This document shows positions 35,886 to 47,107 of a stretch of DNA of 64,000 nt, in pieces. Under the pieces are notes generated by a model that made no database searches, was not told the DNA's origin, and was given only the letters and a program-made list of their open reading frames with translations. The stretch spans positions 10,987,881 to 11,051,880 of the forward strand of contig OZ036007.1 of assembly GCA_964035015.1 (NCBI GenBank), in the 5' to 3' direction. The translations under genes were made by a program, and so were the position numbers. Each line of letters begins with the position of its first letter. Positions within the stretch are counted from its first letter, which is position 1. The stretch is from Corallium rubrum (taxonomy: Eukaryota; Cnidaria; Anthozoa; Scleralcyonacea; Coralliidae).

Positions 35886-36503
35886 GGGAGTAGCTAATGG
35901 TCGTGGGTCGTGGGTCGTGGGTAAAATGCCGTGGGTCGTGGGTAAAAAGTCGTGGGTCGTGGGTAAAAAGTCGTGGGTCGTGATTTTTACCGGGAAACCG
36001 CCGTGTGCGTTTACAATATATTGCTCTGACGTTCAGTCATACGCTTTACAATAATTTTCACGCACATTTGTTTGCATGGGCAGAATTAAGAACATAGTCA
36101 AAATACTTTTCTTCGTAAAGTTTGTGAAGTTCTAAGCGAAACGCTCCGAATAAACAAGTTGCAGAGTCAATTAGCTCACTCAGTTGTTGGTTCTATAATA
36201 GAGATGGAAACGCGGGTTTCAAATTTAACTCACCCGTCAAGTGTCAATATCTCCGCAAATGCGCAGTATTACTTCTGATTGTAATAACCACATTGGAAGC
36301 CTTGAACTATAAAAATACTTAGTATAATCGATTACTTATCGATTACTCTTGACAATGCAATAGCCAGAATTGAATAGCTATTCTATAATTTATTCACAAT
36401 TTTTGGAAAAATCACGACCCACGACTTTTTACCCACGACCCACGACTTTTTACCCACGAACCCACGACATTTTACCCACGACCCACGACCATTAGCTACT
36501 CCC
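35886..36503. mobile_element. Foldback element with GTGGGTCGTGGGTAAAA tandem ends
   Basis: Both ends start GGGAGTAGCTAATGGTCGTG. Each end then carries about five tandem units of GTCGTGGGTAAAAA in opposite orientation. The central about 400 bp are AT-rich and non-coding. This is a long-inverted-repeat, Foldback-like organisation. Confidence 0.88.
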
Positions 36504-37191
36504 GTTTTTGGCTGGCACAAGCAGGAATGAGTTAATCACTTGTCAACACTTTGAAGCCTTACGACGAGTACTTAAGGTTTATTGGGAGAGCTAGGTCCAG
36601 GCCTAAGATATTTGAAAGTTCTCGCTTTGATAAGTAAAATCAGTAAATTGTCTGGTGTTAGACAGAGTAAAAAAATAAAGGAACTGGTTTTTGGTTGGCT
36701 CTGCAGGCAGGAATACACCAAATCGTAGTTTCATTTAGGCCCACATGCAAATTAGTTTCCTATATGCAAATTACATCGTGTCTATTAAAGCATAACGGGA
36801 AGATAAAATATAGGCTGGGACTGCTTTTTCATGTTTTGAGTTCATTATTTTTAGACACTACATTTAGGATTATTGTCAAGGATAATCGATAAGCAAACTT
36901 TATCCTTATAGAATACCTAAACATTAAAAAGTTTCTGAAATCAGAAATGTTATGTTTACTAAGGCTGCTTCAGTCTCGTGGTATAAATAAACTACGTTTC
37001 ATCTCGACTCAGATTGTATGCGCAGTCGAAACTCCGATTTCGTCTATGGGTTGATCACTTGTTAATAAAAAAATATTTAAATGACCTGTCATCATATGGG
37101 TAAAGTGTTTTCGCATTTGAAACGTGATGTTTTCATTTTGTAAAATAAAGAATATTTTACATTGAAATTAAAATGACATTTCACAGTTATG
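36504..37191. other. Spacer, no gene recognised
   Basis: AT-rich sequence. A phrase (GGCATGCAGACAGAGTAAAA, 35857) is echoed as GTGTTAGACAGAGTAAAA at about 36655, suggesting an old duplication around the previous element. Confidence 0.4.
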
Positions 37192-37284
37192 GGAAGTTGG
37201 AGAGCATTCAAAAATCTAGTTGTTCTCGGCTACGCCTCGACCAACTCTTGGGCTTTTTTCGTGCTCTCCGAACTTCCCGCGTGC
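37192..37284. repeat. Short foldback
   Basis: GGGAAGTTGGAGAGCA and TGCTCTCCGAACTTCCC form the arms, with the centre around TCGGCTACGCCTCGA. It belongs to the same structural class as the foldbacks at 18712 and 33705. Confidence 0.75.
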
Positions 37285-37387
37285 ATCCATTTAACAATTA
37301 GACGAGTTGTCTAATTGTTTTAGTATACACCCTGTACCTACTCTAAAAAATACAGTTTTTCTAGTGCAAACTGACGAAAATGTTGTG

Positions 37388-37582
37388 TTATTTAACCACT
37401 CGTGAGCGGCAAGTAAAAGCAGATTTATTAATAAAATACGGTTTAATTGTATTTCGTTCCTTACCATTAAAAATCTCCATGCCATATTTTGTGGCGTTTT
37501 TAGTTTTCTCAGGGATAGAATTTTCTATCAAACTCTCAAAAAATTCCTCCAAAACGTCTACAAAACGAGAGTTTACTGCCAT
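37388..37582 (-). pseudogene. Fragment of a Crypton/ZMYM-type recombinase N-terminus
   Basis: The 64-residue frame begins MAVNSRFVDVLEEFFESLIE and contains PEKTKNATKYGMEIFNG. This resembles the N-terminal opening of many animal DUF3504/Crypton-related tyrosine recombinases (acidic helix followed by a [K/R]-x-T-K-x-[A]-x-K-Y-[GA] motif). It diverges after about 40 residues, then ends; no catalytic domain follows. Probably a truncated copy or a single captured exon. Family assignment rests on pattern memory and is moderate. Confidence 0.5.
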
Positions 37583-37700
37583 AGTTTTTCAGGTTTGTTT
37601 TCATTTTTCTGAAACGTTGTCCATCACGAATAGACAACGGTTGAGTAGCCAATCAGAATGCAGGGTTTGTAATAGACGATGGTTGGGTCAGGGCCGTAGC

Positions 37701-39253
37701 ACAGAATAAGGATCAACCAGAAGTCCAACTCTCTGTCGGCACCTTTGATGTAAGCGTCCTCGGGAAATGTCGGCCTCGCGATCCCGGCGCCATTTTGAAA
37801 GTAAGTGCAACCGGGAAATTAGCCCCCTCGTCCTTACGACCCTCGGGCTCCTGTAGTCAATTACTCTTGGCCTTCTTGTGACCTTTTAATTAACTTTATA
37901 TTGTTATCTATGTATATAAATAATATTTAGTTAAGTAAATAAGTAATTTACTTTAGAAAACGATTCTTTGGAGATAGAATTCTTTGACCACGACCTTATT
38001 AAAACTTCAGTGAGCGGATACTACGGGTAAAAGTCCGTGGCAAAAAAGTCCTGCACTCATGAAGCGGGTTTTACATTTCTCGATTTTGCCGACACATTTG
38101 TTTATAGAAAAAGATTGCTAACAATTTCGGAACTACGCATTGTTGAAATACATCGGGTACGTATGTTGTTAGAAATTTTATAAGCTTTCATTTGGTATAT
38201 AATTCAAATTTTAGTGTTACCTGTAACTTTTTAAAATGTTCAAAATGTTCTCACCATTGTTCGTAAAATAAGAATTGTATAATGCGAAATGGACTCCTCA
38301 CAAGTGTTATAGAATTTTGGATTTTGTTTTTAAATACTAAACGCACAGCCCTGAACAAGATATTAAACAAAGGGTACTGTCAAGTGCTATTCATGTCAGA
38401 ACTTTTAATTTTCTTGCTGGGAAGTATTTTAAAATATGAAAAAAAACATTATTTTGACGTGGACAGTCTGAATTCTGAAATGGATGAATTTCTTAAGTTT
38501 GTTTTGCCTTTTGTTGTTTTGGTGTTTGCTATAACCTCAGAAAGACTTCTGGCATGAACCTAAGATATTTCTTGAACAGAAGCTAATTCAAATATGAAAG
38601 GAGTGGAAAAGTTTGCAGATTTCTAGTTGAAGTTCAAAACGTTTTTGGTGCAAATTAGTGATCATACCTTTTGAACATATGAAAAAAACATTATAACTTT
38701 TATGGTCAATGGTCAGAACATTTTGAACATTTTAAAAAGTTACAGGTAACACTATGATTTGAACTACATACCGAATGAAAGCTTATAAAATTTCTAACAA
38801 CATACGTACTCGGTGTATTTCAAAAATGCGTAGTTCCGGAATTTTTAGCCATCTTTCTCTATAAACAAGTGTGTCGGCATCATCCAGAAATGTAAAACTC
38901 AGCTTCGTGAGTACAGGACTTTTTTGCCACGGACTTTTACCCGTAGTATCCGCGTACTGAAGTTTTAATAACCTCGTGGTCAAAGAATTTCATCTCCAAC
39001 GAAATGCTTTCTAAAGTAAATTACTTATTACTTAACAAATATTATTTATATATGTATAGACAACAATATAAAGTTAAATAAAAGGTCACAAGAAGGCCAA
39101 GGGTAATTGACTACAGGAGCCCGAGGGTCGTAAGGACGAGGGGGATAATTTCCCGGTTGCACTTACTTTCAAAATGGCGGACTGGCGCATGCGCATAAAA
39201 ATAATGGGACACTTTTTTCCGAGAGTTGGACTTCTGGTTGATCCTTATTCTGT
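37701..39253. mobile_element. 1.55 kb giant foldback element with about 545 bp arms
   Basis: 37701-38245 and 38705-39253 are inverted copies with substitutions and small indels. They start ACAGAATAAGGATCAACCAG and end in its complement. The 460 bp centre holds a weak open frame (38282-38557) with hydrophobic character but no known domain. The outermost motif (CAGAAT...A(C)CAGAAGTCCAACT) is shared by the 0.3 kb foldback at 60864-61164, which looks like a reduced member of the same family. Confidence 0.88.
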
Positions 39254-39640
39254 GGCCGTAGGAAGCTATTTTGTATTGGGAGGGCTGATATAGCTAGCGT
39301 CGAAGACGCGAGATATCTAGGGGGTCCAGGGGCATGCCCCCCCGGAAAATTTTGGATTCTAGGGTCTCTGAAACAGCATTTCCCGCATTCTGGGGCGAGA
39401 TTTATAGCAAAATTTATAGCATAACTTTTATTTCCCTCTAAAACTTTACAGATTATCGCTAGTTTACAAATTATTGGGTGGGCTGAAGCCCCCCAGCCCC
39501 TCCAGTGTCTACGGCCCTGTGGGTGTATACTAAAACTCGATGGAGCACGCCAAAACATGAACCATTTCTTTTATAACAGAGAATCAGACACAAAACAACG
39601 GAAAACAAGATTTATTTCGCTGATTAAAAATGAGTAGATA
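39254..39640. repeat. Repeat relic with GGGGGTCCAGGGGCATGCCC signature
   Basis: Contains GGGGGTCCAGGGGCATGCCC followed by GGAAAATTTTGGATTCTAGG and CTGAAGCCCCCCAGCCCC, shared as diverged versions with 13990-14130, 48890-49030, 53480-53560 and 63420-63900. No coding sequence was seen. It ends in an (AGAT)n tract (39634-39655) that is probably the 3' tail of the adjacent LINE. Confidence 0.65.
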
Positions 39641-42580
39641 GATAGATAGATAGATAATCTTTATTTAACCACGCTAACACTGTCAGCAGATGCTGGTTTC
39701 CACAGTGGGCGTGTTTGAGATACAGGTATTACGCTAAATTACATACAAAATAGAATATCTACAAAGATTTACATAAATGTCTGGATTACAAATTTTTAGA
39801 ACATAGTTAAGTATAATCATGGATAATATAATTAGATAATTTATAAATATAATCTATTATATTACCCATGGTTTAATATAGAGAAAAATGTTACAGTTTA
39901 GTTACTTACAGTAGAGCAGAAGCAGCAATGTTTCGTTTGAATTGGTTGAGAGACTTGCTATTTTTAGTTTCTACTGACAGGGAGTTCCATATCGAGCCCC
40001 CATCATATAGAAAACTTTTCTTCATGTTATTTGTTCTCGGTTTTGGCAAACAAACATTAAGGTCACTGTTTCGAAGATTGTGATTTAGGACTTCTTCTCT
40101 GAAAGTGAATTGATTTTGTAGGCATTCTGGACCCATGTTGTTTAATATTTTGTACATCATTTTGGCTTTTGCTTTCATTCTTTGTGATTTTAGTGGTTCC
40201 CAATTTAATTCACTTAATATAGTATCTTGCTGTACTTCATTGGGCATATTTGTTATAATGCGAGCAGCTCTGTTATGAAGCTTTTGTAGACGTGTGGATT
40301 GAGTTTCTCCTAGCACATTCCAAACTTCACAGCAATAATCAAAGTAAGGTTGTATTATAGCATTATATATTGATAGAAGGGTTTTCAGATCAACAAATTC
40401 TTTTAGGCGCCGAAGAGCACCTAGACCTGATGTTATTTTTTTACAGACAATGTCAGTGTTATTTTTCCAGTTCAAATTTTCGTCGACAACTATGCCCAAT
40501 GTTTTACTTTCAGTTACTTGTTTGACTGCTTTACCATCAATAGAAATATTTGGCTGACAATTTGATACTGTTTTCAACATTTGATTAGAACCAATTAATA
40601 AGAATTCAGTTTTAGTTACATTTAGGTTTAGTTTGTTCGCTATTAGCCAATTTCGAAGGTTTTCTAGATCCGAGTTTACGACATTTTCAATTTCATTTAT
40701 TGTTTTCCCAGCTGCTGTTATATTTGTATCATCAGCAAATAATCGAGCTTCAGTTTTGTTCAGGCATTTAGGGAGGTCATTTATGTAAATCAAAAAGAAC
40801 AAAGGTCCTAAGATAGATCCTTGAGGTACACCACATATTATATCTCGTTCAGATGAAACATATCCATTTACTTGACATTTTTGGGTGCGATCTGATAAAT
40901 ATGACGTTAATAATGTTAGAGCATCGCCTTTGATACCATAGAGTTCCATTTTTTGTAGGAGAATTTTATGGTCCACAGTATCAAATGCTTTCTTTAAATC
41001 AATTAAAACAACGAGGTTTAACATTTTTCTATCCATATTTAGATACCAACTATTTGTGCAGTCAAGTAGTGCAGTAGCAGTAGAATGATGCTTTCGAAAG
41101 CCAAATTGTTTCTCTGATAAAAGATTATTTTCAGAAAGATATTCATAGAGTTGGTTGTATAAAATACGTTCCATAATTTTGCTTAGGATAGGTAAAACAG
41201 ATATAGGTCTGTAATTTTCAGGTAAATTTTTCTTGCCGCTCTTGAAGATGGGGGTTACTTTTGCCATTTTCCATTCATGTGGAAAACTGCATAAAGTGAT
41301 AGATTGGTTAAATATATATGTCAGTGAACTGGATATGATTGGTGCAGCAATTTTAATAATTTTACTAGAAATTTTATCAATGCCTGTGGCTTTTGAGCTC
41401 TGAAGCTGAGACAAGAGATGAAAGACATGGTTAAGAGGAACTGGGTCAAACGCAGTAAACTCAGATTTAGTTTTTTCGATGTATTGTTGAAAACAGTTGC
41501 TGTTGTTCTGGTTAATTTTGTCAGCTAATTTTGATCCAATTTCCGAGAAGTAATCATTAAAGCTTTCTGCGAAATCACTTAAGTTTGTTACCTTTTTGTC
41601 ATCGATAATCAGTTCATTTATATTTGTTTTTTTGTTTTGTTTGCCAAGTAAACTATTTATCATTTTCCAAGCAGATTTAGGATTTTGACTTTCATTTTTA
41701 ATTTTGGTTGAGAAATATTCTTGTTTTGCTTGTCGTATTTGAAGAGTTATGTCATTCCTTATTTTCTTATAATTTTCCCAATCTGTTCCTAGTTTTGTGA
41801 TCATGGCTTTTCTTTTTAGTTTATCTCTCTGAAGAATCATGGCTTTTATACTATTAGTTATCCATGGAGAATTTTTTGACTTTATCTTTTTCTGTTGTAG
41901 AGGGGCATGTTTATCAAGAATTTCTAAAAATAATTCTTTCCAAATGTCCCACATGCTTTTGGGATTATCTGCAAAAAAGTATATATCTTCCCATGTCTGA
42001 TGTGCTAGATCATTTAGAAATTTTTGTTCATCAAAATGTTTCATATTTCTCATTTCAATAATATTTTCTCTATTCTTGTCTTGAGCAATTTTATTTATTT
42101 TTCTAATTGCGAAAATCAGGCTGTGATCACTAATTCCAGTGTGAATGACACCAGTTTTACATATTTTCTCTGGGTTATTAGTGATAAAAGGATCAATCAG
42201 GGTTGCAGAATGTATAGTTACTCGTGTAGCCTCAATAATTAGTTGTGATAATTGATAAATTTCAAATAAAGATTTTAGTTTATTCGTATGATGATCACCG
42301 TTATCTTTTAGCAAATCACAATTTAGATCACCAAGAACATAAATTTCTTTATCTTCATTATCTAGACTTTTAATACTTTCTTCGAACTGAGTGAAAAACT
42401 CTGTTTGAGCATTTGGTGGTCTATAGATTGCCATGATTATGAATGGCTTACTGTGTGGTTTTGTAATTTCAATGCATATAGCTTCTATGTCAGATGGTAC
42501 AATGTTTTCTCTGATCTGATAATTTATGGTGTTACGTAAGTAAATACACACCCCACCACCAATTTCAAATTTACGTTTGA
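39640..42580 (-). mobile_element. 5'-truncated non-LTR retrotransposon (LINE)
   Basis: On the - strand a single long coding frame is followed by about 250 bp of 3' UTR, AATAAAGATTATC and a short tetranucleotide tail (TATC)n. The 5' end is cut inside the endonuclease domain at about 42580, where the sequence turns into a local GTTTGAAATTATC repeat. The organisation (APE endonuclease plus RT, microsatellite-like 3' tail) fits the CR1/L2/Rex1 side of the non-LTR tree; the exact clade is undecided. Confidence 0.85.
39906..42551 (-). CDS. LINE ORF2-like polyprotein: partial APE endonuclease plus reverse transcriptase
   Basis: 881 codons without a stop. Residues 1-170 are the C-terminal half of an apurinic-endonuclease-like domain (AIYRPPN, VLGDLNCDLL, TGISDHSLIFAI). 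The reverse transcriptase lies at about residues 400-680: KMAKVTPIFKSG, NYRPISVLPILSKIMER, FGFRKHHSTATALL, LVVLIDLKKAFDTVDH (first catalytic Asp), GVPQGSILGPLFFLIYINDL and LFADDTNI (catalytic Asp pair, about 40723-40742). The C-terminus carries YNAIIQPYFDYCCEVW and LQKLHNRAARII, typical of CR1-like ORF2 tails. Translation given from the first Met codon is arbitrary because the true N-terminus is missing; the frame stays open to the truncation point. Openness over 2.6 kb points to a recent insertion. It copies RNA into the genome by target-primed reverse transcription in intact relatives; this copy cannot be autonomous. Confidence 0.93.
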   Translation of the reverse strand: MCIYLRNTINYQIRENIVPSDIEAICIEITKPHSKPFIIMAIYRPPNAQTEFFTQFEESIKSLDNEDKEIYVLGDLNCDLLKDNGDHHTNKLKSLFEIYQLSQLIIEATRVTIHSATLIDPFITNNPEKICKTGVIHTGISDHSLIFAIRKINKIAQDKNRENIIEMRNMKHFDEQKFLNDLAHQTWEDIYFFADNPKSMWDIWKELFLEILDKHAPLQQKKIKSKNSPWITNSIKAMILQRDKLKRKAMITKLGTDWENYKKIRNDITLQIRQAKQEYFSTKIKNESQNPKSAWKMINSLLGKQNKKTNINELIIDDKKVTNLSDFAESFNDYFSEIGSKLADKINQNNSNCFQQYIEKTKSEFTAFDPVPLNHVFHLLSQLQSSKATGIDKISSKIIKIAAPIISSSLTYIFNQSITLCSFPHEWKMAKVTPIFKSGKKNLPENYRPISVLPILSKIMERILYNQLYEYLSENNLLSEKQFGFRKHHSTATALLDCTNSWYLNMDRKMLNLVVLIDLKKAFDTVDHKILLQKMELYGIKGDALTLLTSYLSDRTQKCQVNGYVSSERDIICGVPQGSILGPLFFLIYINDLPKCLNKTEARLFADDTNITAAGKTINEIENVVNSDLENLRNWLIANKLNLNVTKTEFLLIGSNQMLKTVSNCQPNISIDGKAVKQVTESKTLGIVVDENLNWKNNTDIVCKKITSGLGALRRLKEFVDLKTLLSIYNAIIQPYFDYCCEVWNVLGETQSTRLQKLHNRAARIITNMPNEVQQDTILSELNWEPLKSQRMKAKAKMMYKILNNMGPECLQNQFTFREEVLNHNLRNSDLNVCLPKPRTNNMKKSFLYDGGSIWNSLSVETKNSKSLNQFKRNIAASALL

Positions 42581-43426
42581 AATTATCGTTTCGAAATTAT
42601 CATTACGTTTGAAATTATATGGAGCACGTACGGTAGGTCGGTAGCCAATCAGAAACCCCGTTATATTACATCTATGTTATAAAGCTCTTTTTAACATGTG
42701 ATCAATCTCGTTCCCAGAGCCCACGTTCCCCTTACCCAGCGGGCGGGAAACGAGTAGCGCCAAAGCACTAGGGCAGCCTGTACTTCAAGTAACCTTGAAC
42801 ATTCTGTAGGATCGCAGATTCCGAAAACGGTATTTGACTATATGCCATGTACTTTTTAAATCTTGCTGTATCAGTGTATGGTAAGGTGCTTCAAATAGCA
42901 ACTGAATGAAAGTGGCCTTGATGCCCTGCCTGGCCTTGATGCCCTGAAAAACATCGTAACATTCAAGGCCAAACTCCTTCGCAGACGTCTTGTGGGCTTT
43001 TCTTCCCACAAGACGTCTGCGAAGGAGGCTACATTAATACTTCTTCAAAACCTCTTTTTAAATAAGAAAAATGTCTCTAAAAATTGTTAAAAAGACTTTA
43101 GGCCAATGGTTGCCTAACAATATTAGCTTCTTAGTTATTTTATGGGAAACCAATACCATATCAATTTATATATACTTACGTTAAAATATTCTTATAATTT
43201 TCTTTTCTATTTTTATGGTATAAATAAATCTTCCTCTACTGCAACCTTCTATGTAATGACTAGACTTTCTTTTCAAACATTTTTGACCTTTCGACATTTT
43301 TGACCTTTCGGTTCTTCGCCTCTTTCCTCCCCGCTTTTCCGCTCTCCCGCCTTTCCGTTCGCCCGCCTTTCCACCCGCCCGCAAAAACTAGCGCTAAGAG
43401 GCGGACTTGGAGCAAGTCTATATTAA
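42581..43426. other. Non-coding region with local repeats
   Basis: Tandem GTTTGAAATTATCATTACG-type phrases at the LINE junction (42575-42620). A short tandem duplication CCTGGCCTTGATGCCCTG lies at about 42915-42945, and an inverted pair (CACAAGACGTCTGCGAAGGA and its complement) at about 42975-43025. No convincing gene. Confidence 0.5.
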
Positions 43427-43574
43427 GCCGGTTTTCCACTAGGCGACTTTTTTCGCGCGAAGCGACTTTTTCTTTTGTCTCATGAGCTCTGAGCTGGAAC
43501 TAATCAGAAATCTATTGAATTCGAACAAAAGAAAGTCGCTTCGCGCGAAAAAAATCGCCTAGTAGAAAACCGGC
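43427..43574. mobile_element. Perfect foldback MITE family F3, copy 1
   Basis: The ends GCCGGTTTTCCACTAGGCGA and complement are inverted repeats continuing through TTTTTTCGCGCGAAGCGACT, with an about 45 bp loop. Copy 2 is at 54250-54383, and a one-ended relic (GCCTAGTGGAAAACCGGCTT) is at about 63256. Confidence 0.9.
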
Positions 43575-44062
43575 ATAATGACAGGTTAGACGCTTTATCA
43601 ACGAGAATATATATTCTAACCTTTTAGCTCGGATAGAGAACAAAAGTTGCAAATTCATACTCATAATAGAGAAGGCCTCTTTCACAATGACGATTATTTT
43701 GGGGCCTTTTTGGGGACGTAAACAGATCAGTGGACGTAACAAAGAACCCGCCCCAAAAAAGCAGTTCCATGATGCATTATCAACCTTGCTATCCCCAGGC
43801 TATACTAGGTTTACAGGTACATAACTAAAATTATATATTATAATATAGTACATATGATATATATCAAAACAAAGAAGAAGGAGAAAAAACCCCCAACTAA
43901 TAAAATGATTTAAATATACAAGTAATATATAAGAAACTAAAATACAAAATCAATCAATAAGATGGATGACAGAGGGACTTAATTGTAGGCATATAGCGGA
44001 GGTTTTGAAGATTGGAATACTAGATATAGACGAGAGATTACTATATGGAATCTGCTATTAGG
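43575..44062. other. Spacer, no gene
   Basis: AT-rich sequence between the foldback and the SINE. Nothing recognisable. Confidence 0.4.
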
Positions 44063-44248
44063 GCGCTGCCTCTCACCAATAGTTAAGCCCGGTTAGACGG
44101 GGTTAGTACTTGGATGGGTGACCGTCTGGGAATAACGCCGTTCTCGAGCTTGCGACTCATGTGAGTAGAGTTTAGTTGGTCTCTCCTGTGCTTCGAGGGT
44201 TTTTCGCCGGGTTCTCCGGTTTTCCTCCCTCCACAAAAATCAACACCT
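44063..44248 (+). mobile_element. 5S-rRNA-derived SINE, copy 2
   Basis: Contains GTTAGTACTTGGATGGGTGA followed by CCGTCTGGGAATA, closer to genuine 5S rRNA than copy 1, and the same tail GGGTTCTCCGGTTTTCCTCC. It keeps the Pol III internal control elements of 5S. Confidence 0.88.
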
Positions 44249-45247
44249 TCATCTTAATAACTATTTCATATATCTAGCAACTATCATATAAAGTTTTATA
44301 CCTTGTCCCTTTAATATGTTGTTTTCAAGTTTTTGCCCATTAAGCAGTATACAGCTTCACGTTTTCGTGCTTTCCCTTTGCTACTGTGGACGTGATGTTT
44401 TTCATTGACTTAATTGCAAGCACTTATCAGTTATCATAAATACTCATAGGCTTTGTCCATTTTCTTTTGTCCTGTATTATACAGACTGAAAGGTTGTCTG
44501 TTGTTTTTATCTCCTATTATAAATGTAGTTTTTGAGCTGTTAACTTTTAATCTTGCCTTTGCAAAACATAAAAGTAATTCCTTTGGAAACCTCCTAAATG
44601 GCTAAAAACAATATATTTTTACAATCAGAGTTTAATATGACATATGCAAGTTTTCCTTTGATATTTTCAACTTTCTTTTAGTCATCCTAATCATAAATTC
44701 TGTAATTATCCTGAAGATCATCATTTGTTTTTGCTGTATATCAGGAGTGCTTATTTTAATTGGAAGACTTGGAAGGTGAGGGTGGGGTGTATTTAAAAAA
44801 GCATATAAAAGCAGGCGAGGGGTTGTTGCATTTATGTATTTCTAGTATATGCATGTTATATGAACAACAACGTACGTAAGTAAGCGCAGTTGGTATTTCA
44901 TAGTGGGTTAACGCCTTTGCATTTTGGAAGTACCGTCACGTCCACTCTCTGTCCCCCACACCCAAATCCTCATCATCCGTCGTGCGATCGACCGTCATGA
45001 TGACACTACGACACGTCACAGCTTTCTTATACTAGTCTTTCATCTCTTGCACTTTTGTCTTAATACAGAGGTCTTAATATTATCTTTTCCATGTATGACC
45101 TTTTTTGTTTTTGCATTTGACTTGTATTTGATTACGATCTTTTCACGCCCTCACACAATATTGTTTACTTAAGCTATGGTGAATGAGGTTAGCTCAAAAC
45201 GTGATAAGCCTTAGGGTTTCTATTTGAGCATCCTCGCTGCTAACTAC
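44249..45247. other. Spacer, no gene recognised
   Basis: No exon with domain similarity and no clear repeat; scattered short frames only. Confidence 0.4.
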
Positions 45248-45482
45248 TGTATTTGTTTCTTAATTATTTTTTTTCTTGGTGGCAAATAAATGTCTATGTC
45301 TACATATTTGTATTTGTTTCTTAATTATTTTTTTTCTTGGTGGCAAATAAATGTCTATGTCTACATATTTGTATCTTAATTATTTTTTTTCTTGGTGGCA
45401 AATAAATGTCTATGTCTACATATTTGTATTTGTTTCTTAATCATTTTTTTTCTTGGTGGTAAATAAATGTCTATGTCTATGT
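45248..45482. repeat. Four-unit tandem repeat of about 60 bp
   Basis: The unit TATTTGTTTCTTAATTATTT + TTTTTCTTGGTGGCAAATAA + ATGTCTATGTCTACA is repeated about four times; the third lacks the TTTGTTTC part. The AATAAATGTCTATGTCTA phrase ending each unit resembles a poly(A)-signal-containing LINE 3' end. Confidence 0.9.
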
Positions 45483-47107
45483 GTCGGGATTAGTAGTCCT
45501 AACCTCAGGTTAGACCTTTTAGAGATTCGGTCATGAAGATTTGGATTTTCCTCTTTCTTTTCTTGCCTTACAATTGTAACTATAGATAAAAAGTCTGTGT
45601 AGACTTCTAGTAGACCTCTAGCCCTACAATGCTAAACAAATAACATAAATATTATACATTTTTTGATGGGCAAAAATAGAAATAAAAAAAAGGATCATCG
45701 CCTACATCGCTACCTAGCGCCCCCTGGAGTGCATGATCACGTTGTGTGAAATGACTTCCGGAGACACTCACGTATACTGGGAGGGCTCGTTTCTAATTGG
45801 TCAATGCCGAAAACATGAGAAGGTTTCAAACCAATTACATGTCGACACTCCAAGGGTCTAATCACAACAGGAAGATACTTCAAGTGTCTGTCCATGCATG
45901 GTCCATGTGTGCGTCAAGTTACATAACTACGCGCTATTTCGTTTCCCAGCGTTTCAGTGCCGTGTGCCCTTCATGAGCAAGCAGCTGAAGCAACGAGGAA
46001 GCCAGGAAATTAAAAGCACTCTCTTCGATAAAGGTAGGTCTAATATTAATCCATACGAATTTAGAAATATCATCGAATATAGGAACATCATTGAAATATT
46101 ATCAAAACATTGAAATAGAAAGATTATTAGAACATTATTGAAATACTATTGAAATACAATCGAAATATTATTATGGTTTCATATTCGTCTTGATTTTCTT
46201 AATTTGAATTTTGATTTCTTAAGATGATAATTTTTGTACGTTTATAGTATAGTATACTGTACTCTCATCTTGAGGTTTGTGAAGTCTTGTTAGTTCTGGC
46301 TGTATAAACAATCTTGCCTTAATTATTATAATGCCTTACGCAACCTTTAATACTTTCAGCTTAGAGTTAGTGAAGTTTTCTCAGTCCTTGTTGTACAAGC
46401 TGTCGTTAGGCGTACATGTATTAGCCATAGCAAGGATTTACAGTAGAATACAGGTCAACAATCTTGTTAAGTGATAAAGAACAATGCAGAAAAGCTTATT
46501 TATTACTTAACATGCATCTAAATCATAAATCGGCGACGATCTGCGACTGTCGGCGATGCACAAGAACTAGGCTAAGAGTTAGTGAAGGTTACTCCGTCCT
46601 TGTTGTACAAGCTCTCGTAAGGTGTTAAATTCTGACCGTAACTAGAAACAAACCCACAGCCTTCCGAATGTTATATAACCATTAGCCAGGCGCTCTATAT
46701 AACTATTAGTATTAAGCCACAATAATTCACATGGTATATATAGATTGAGGTTATTTACGCGTCTATATACTTGCTGGGCTATAAGCCGCTTTGTGTCAGT
46801 AAATTTCCAGTTTAATATTGGTTTGGAATTTGTAGCTTGGAGTTAGTAAAGGTTTCTCAGTTCTCGCTCTACTCTTCTTCTTCTTCAAGCTGTCGTAAAT
46901 TGTTAGTACTCAGGAAACGCTGAGCTGTAGTCGGTATTTGAACCCGCACCTGGAACTCAGGTGACCGATTGTTTATTTGTTTTCTGGTTTATTTACTGGA
47001 ATTGTGGGCGGATATTGGCTATGTATATAAATAGTAATGACTCCGTTATAAATTCTTCTAAGTTAACCATTTTCTTTCTATCTACAGGGCAGAGAAAGTG
47101 AGAAACC
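45483..47107 (+). other. Upstream region of PP1R3 paralogue B
   Basis: No coding exon was proven. 45960-46034 (…GATAAAG followed by GTAGGT) could be a 5' UTR exon spliced to the acceptor TATCTACAG at about 47080-47088 just before the PP1R3 start; joining the frame gives a stop before the ATG, so it would be untranslated. The phrase GTTAGTGAAGGTTNCTC is repeated three times (about 46368, 46568, 46840), showing an old local duplication. Confidence 0.35.

Noticed and set aside
42785..43009. 74-codon - strand frame with YHTLIQQDLKSTWHIVKYRF
   Set aside because: Has some protein-like character but includes a local tandem duplication, and no family is recognised; not enough to call a gene.
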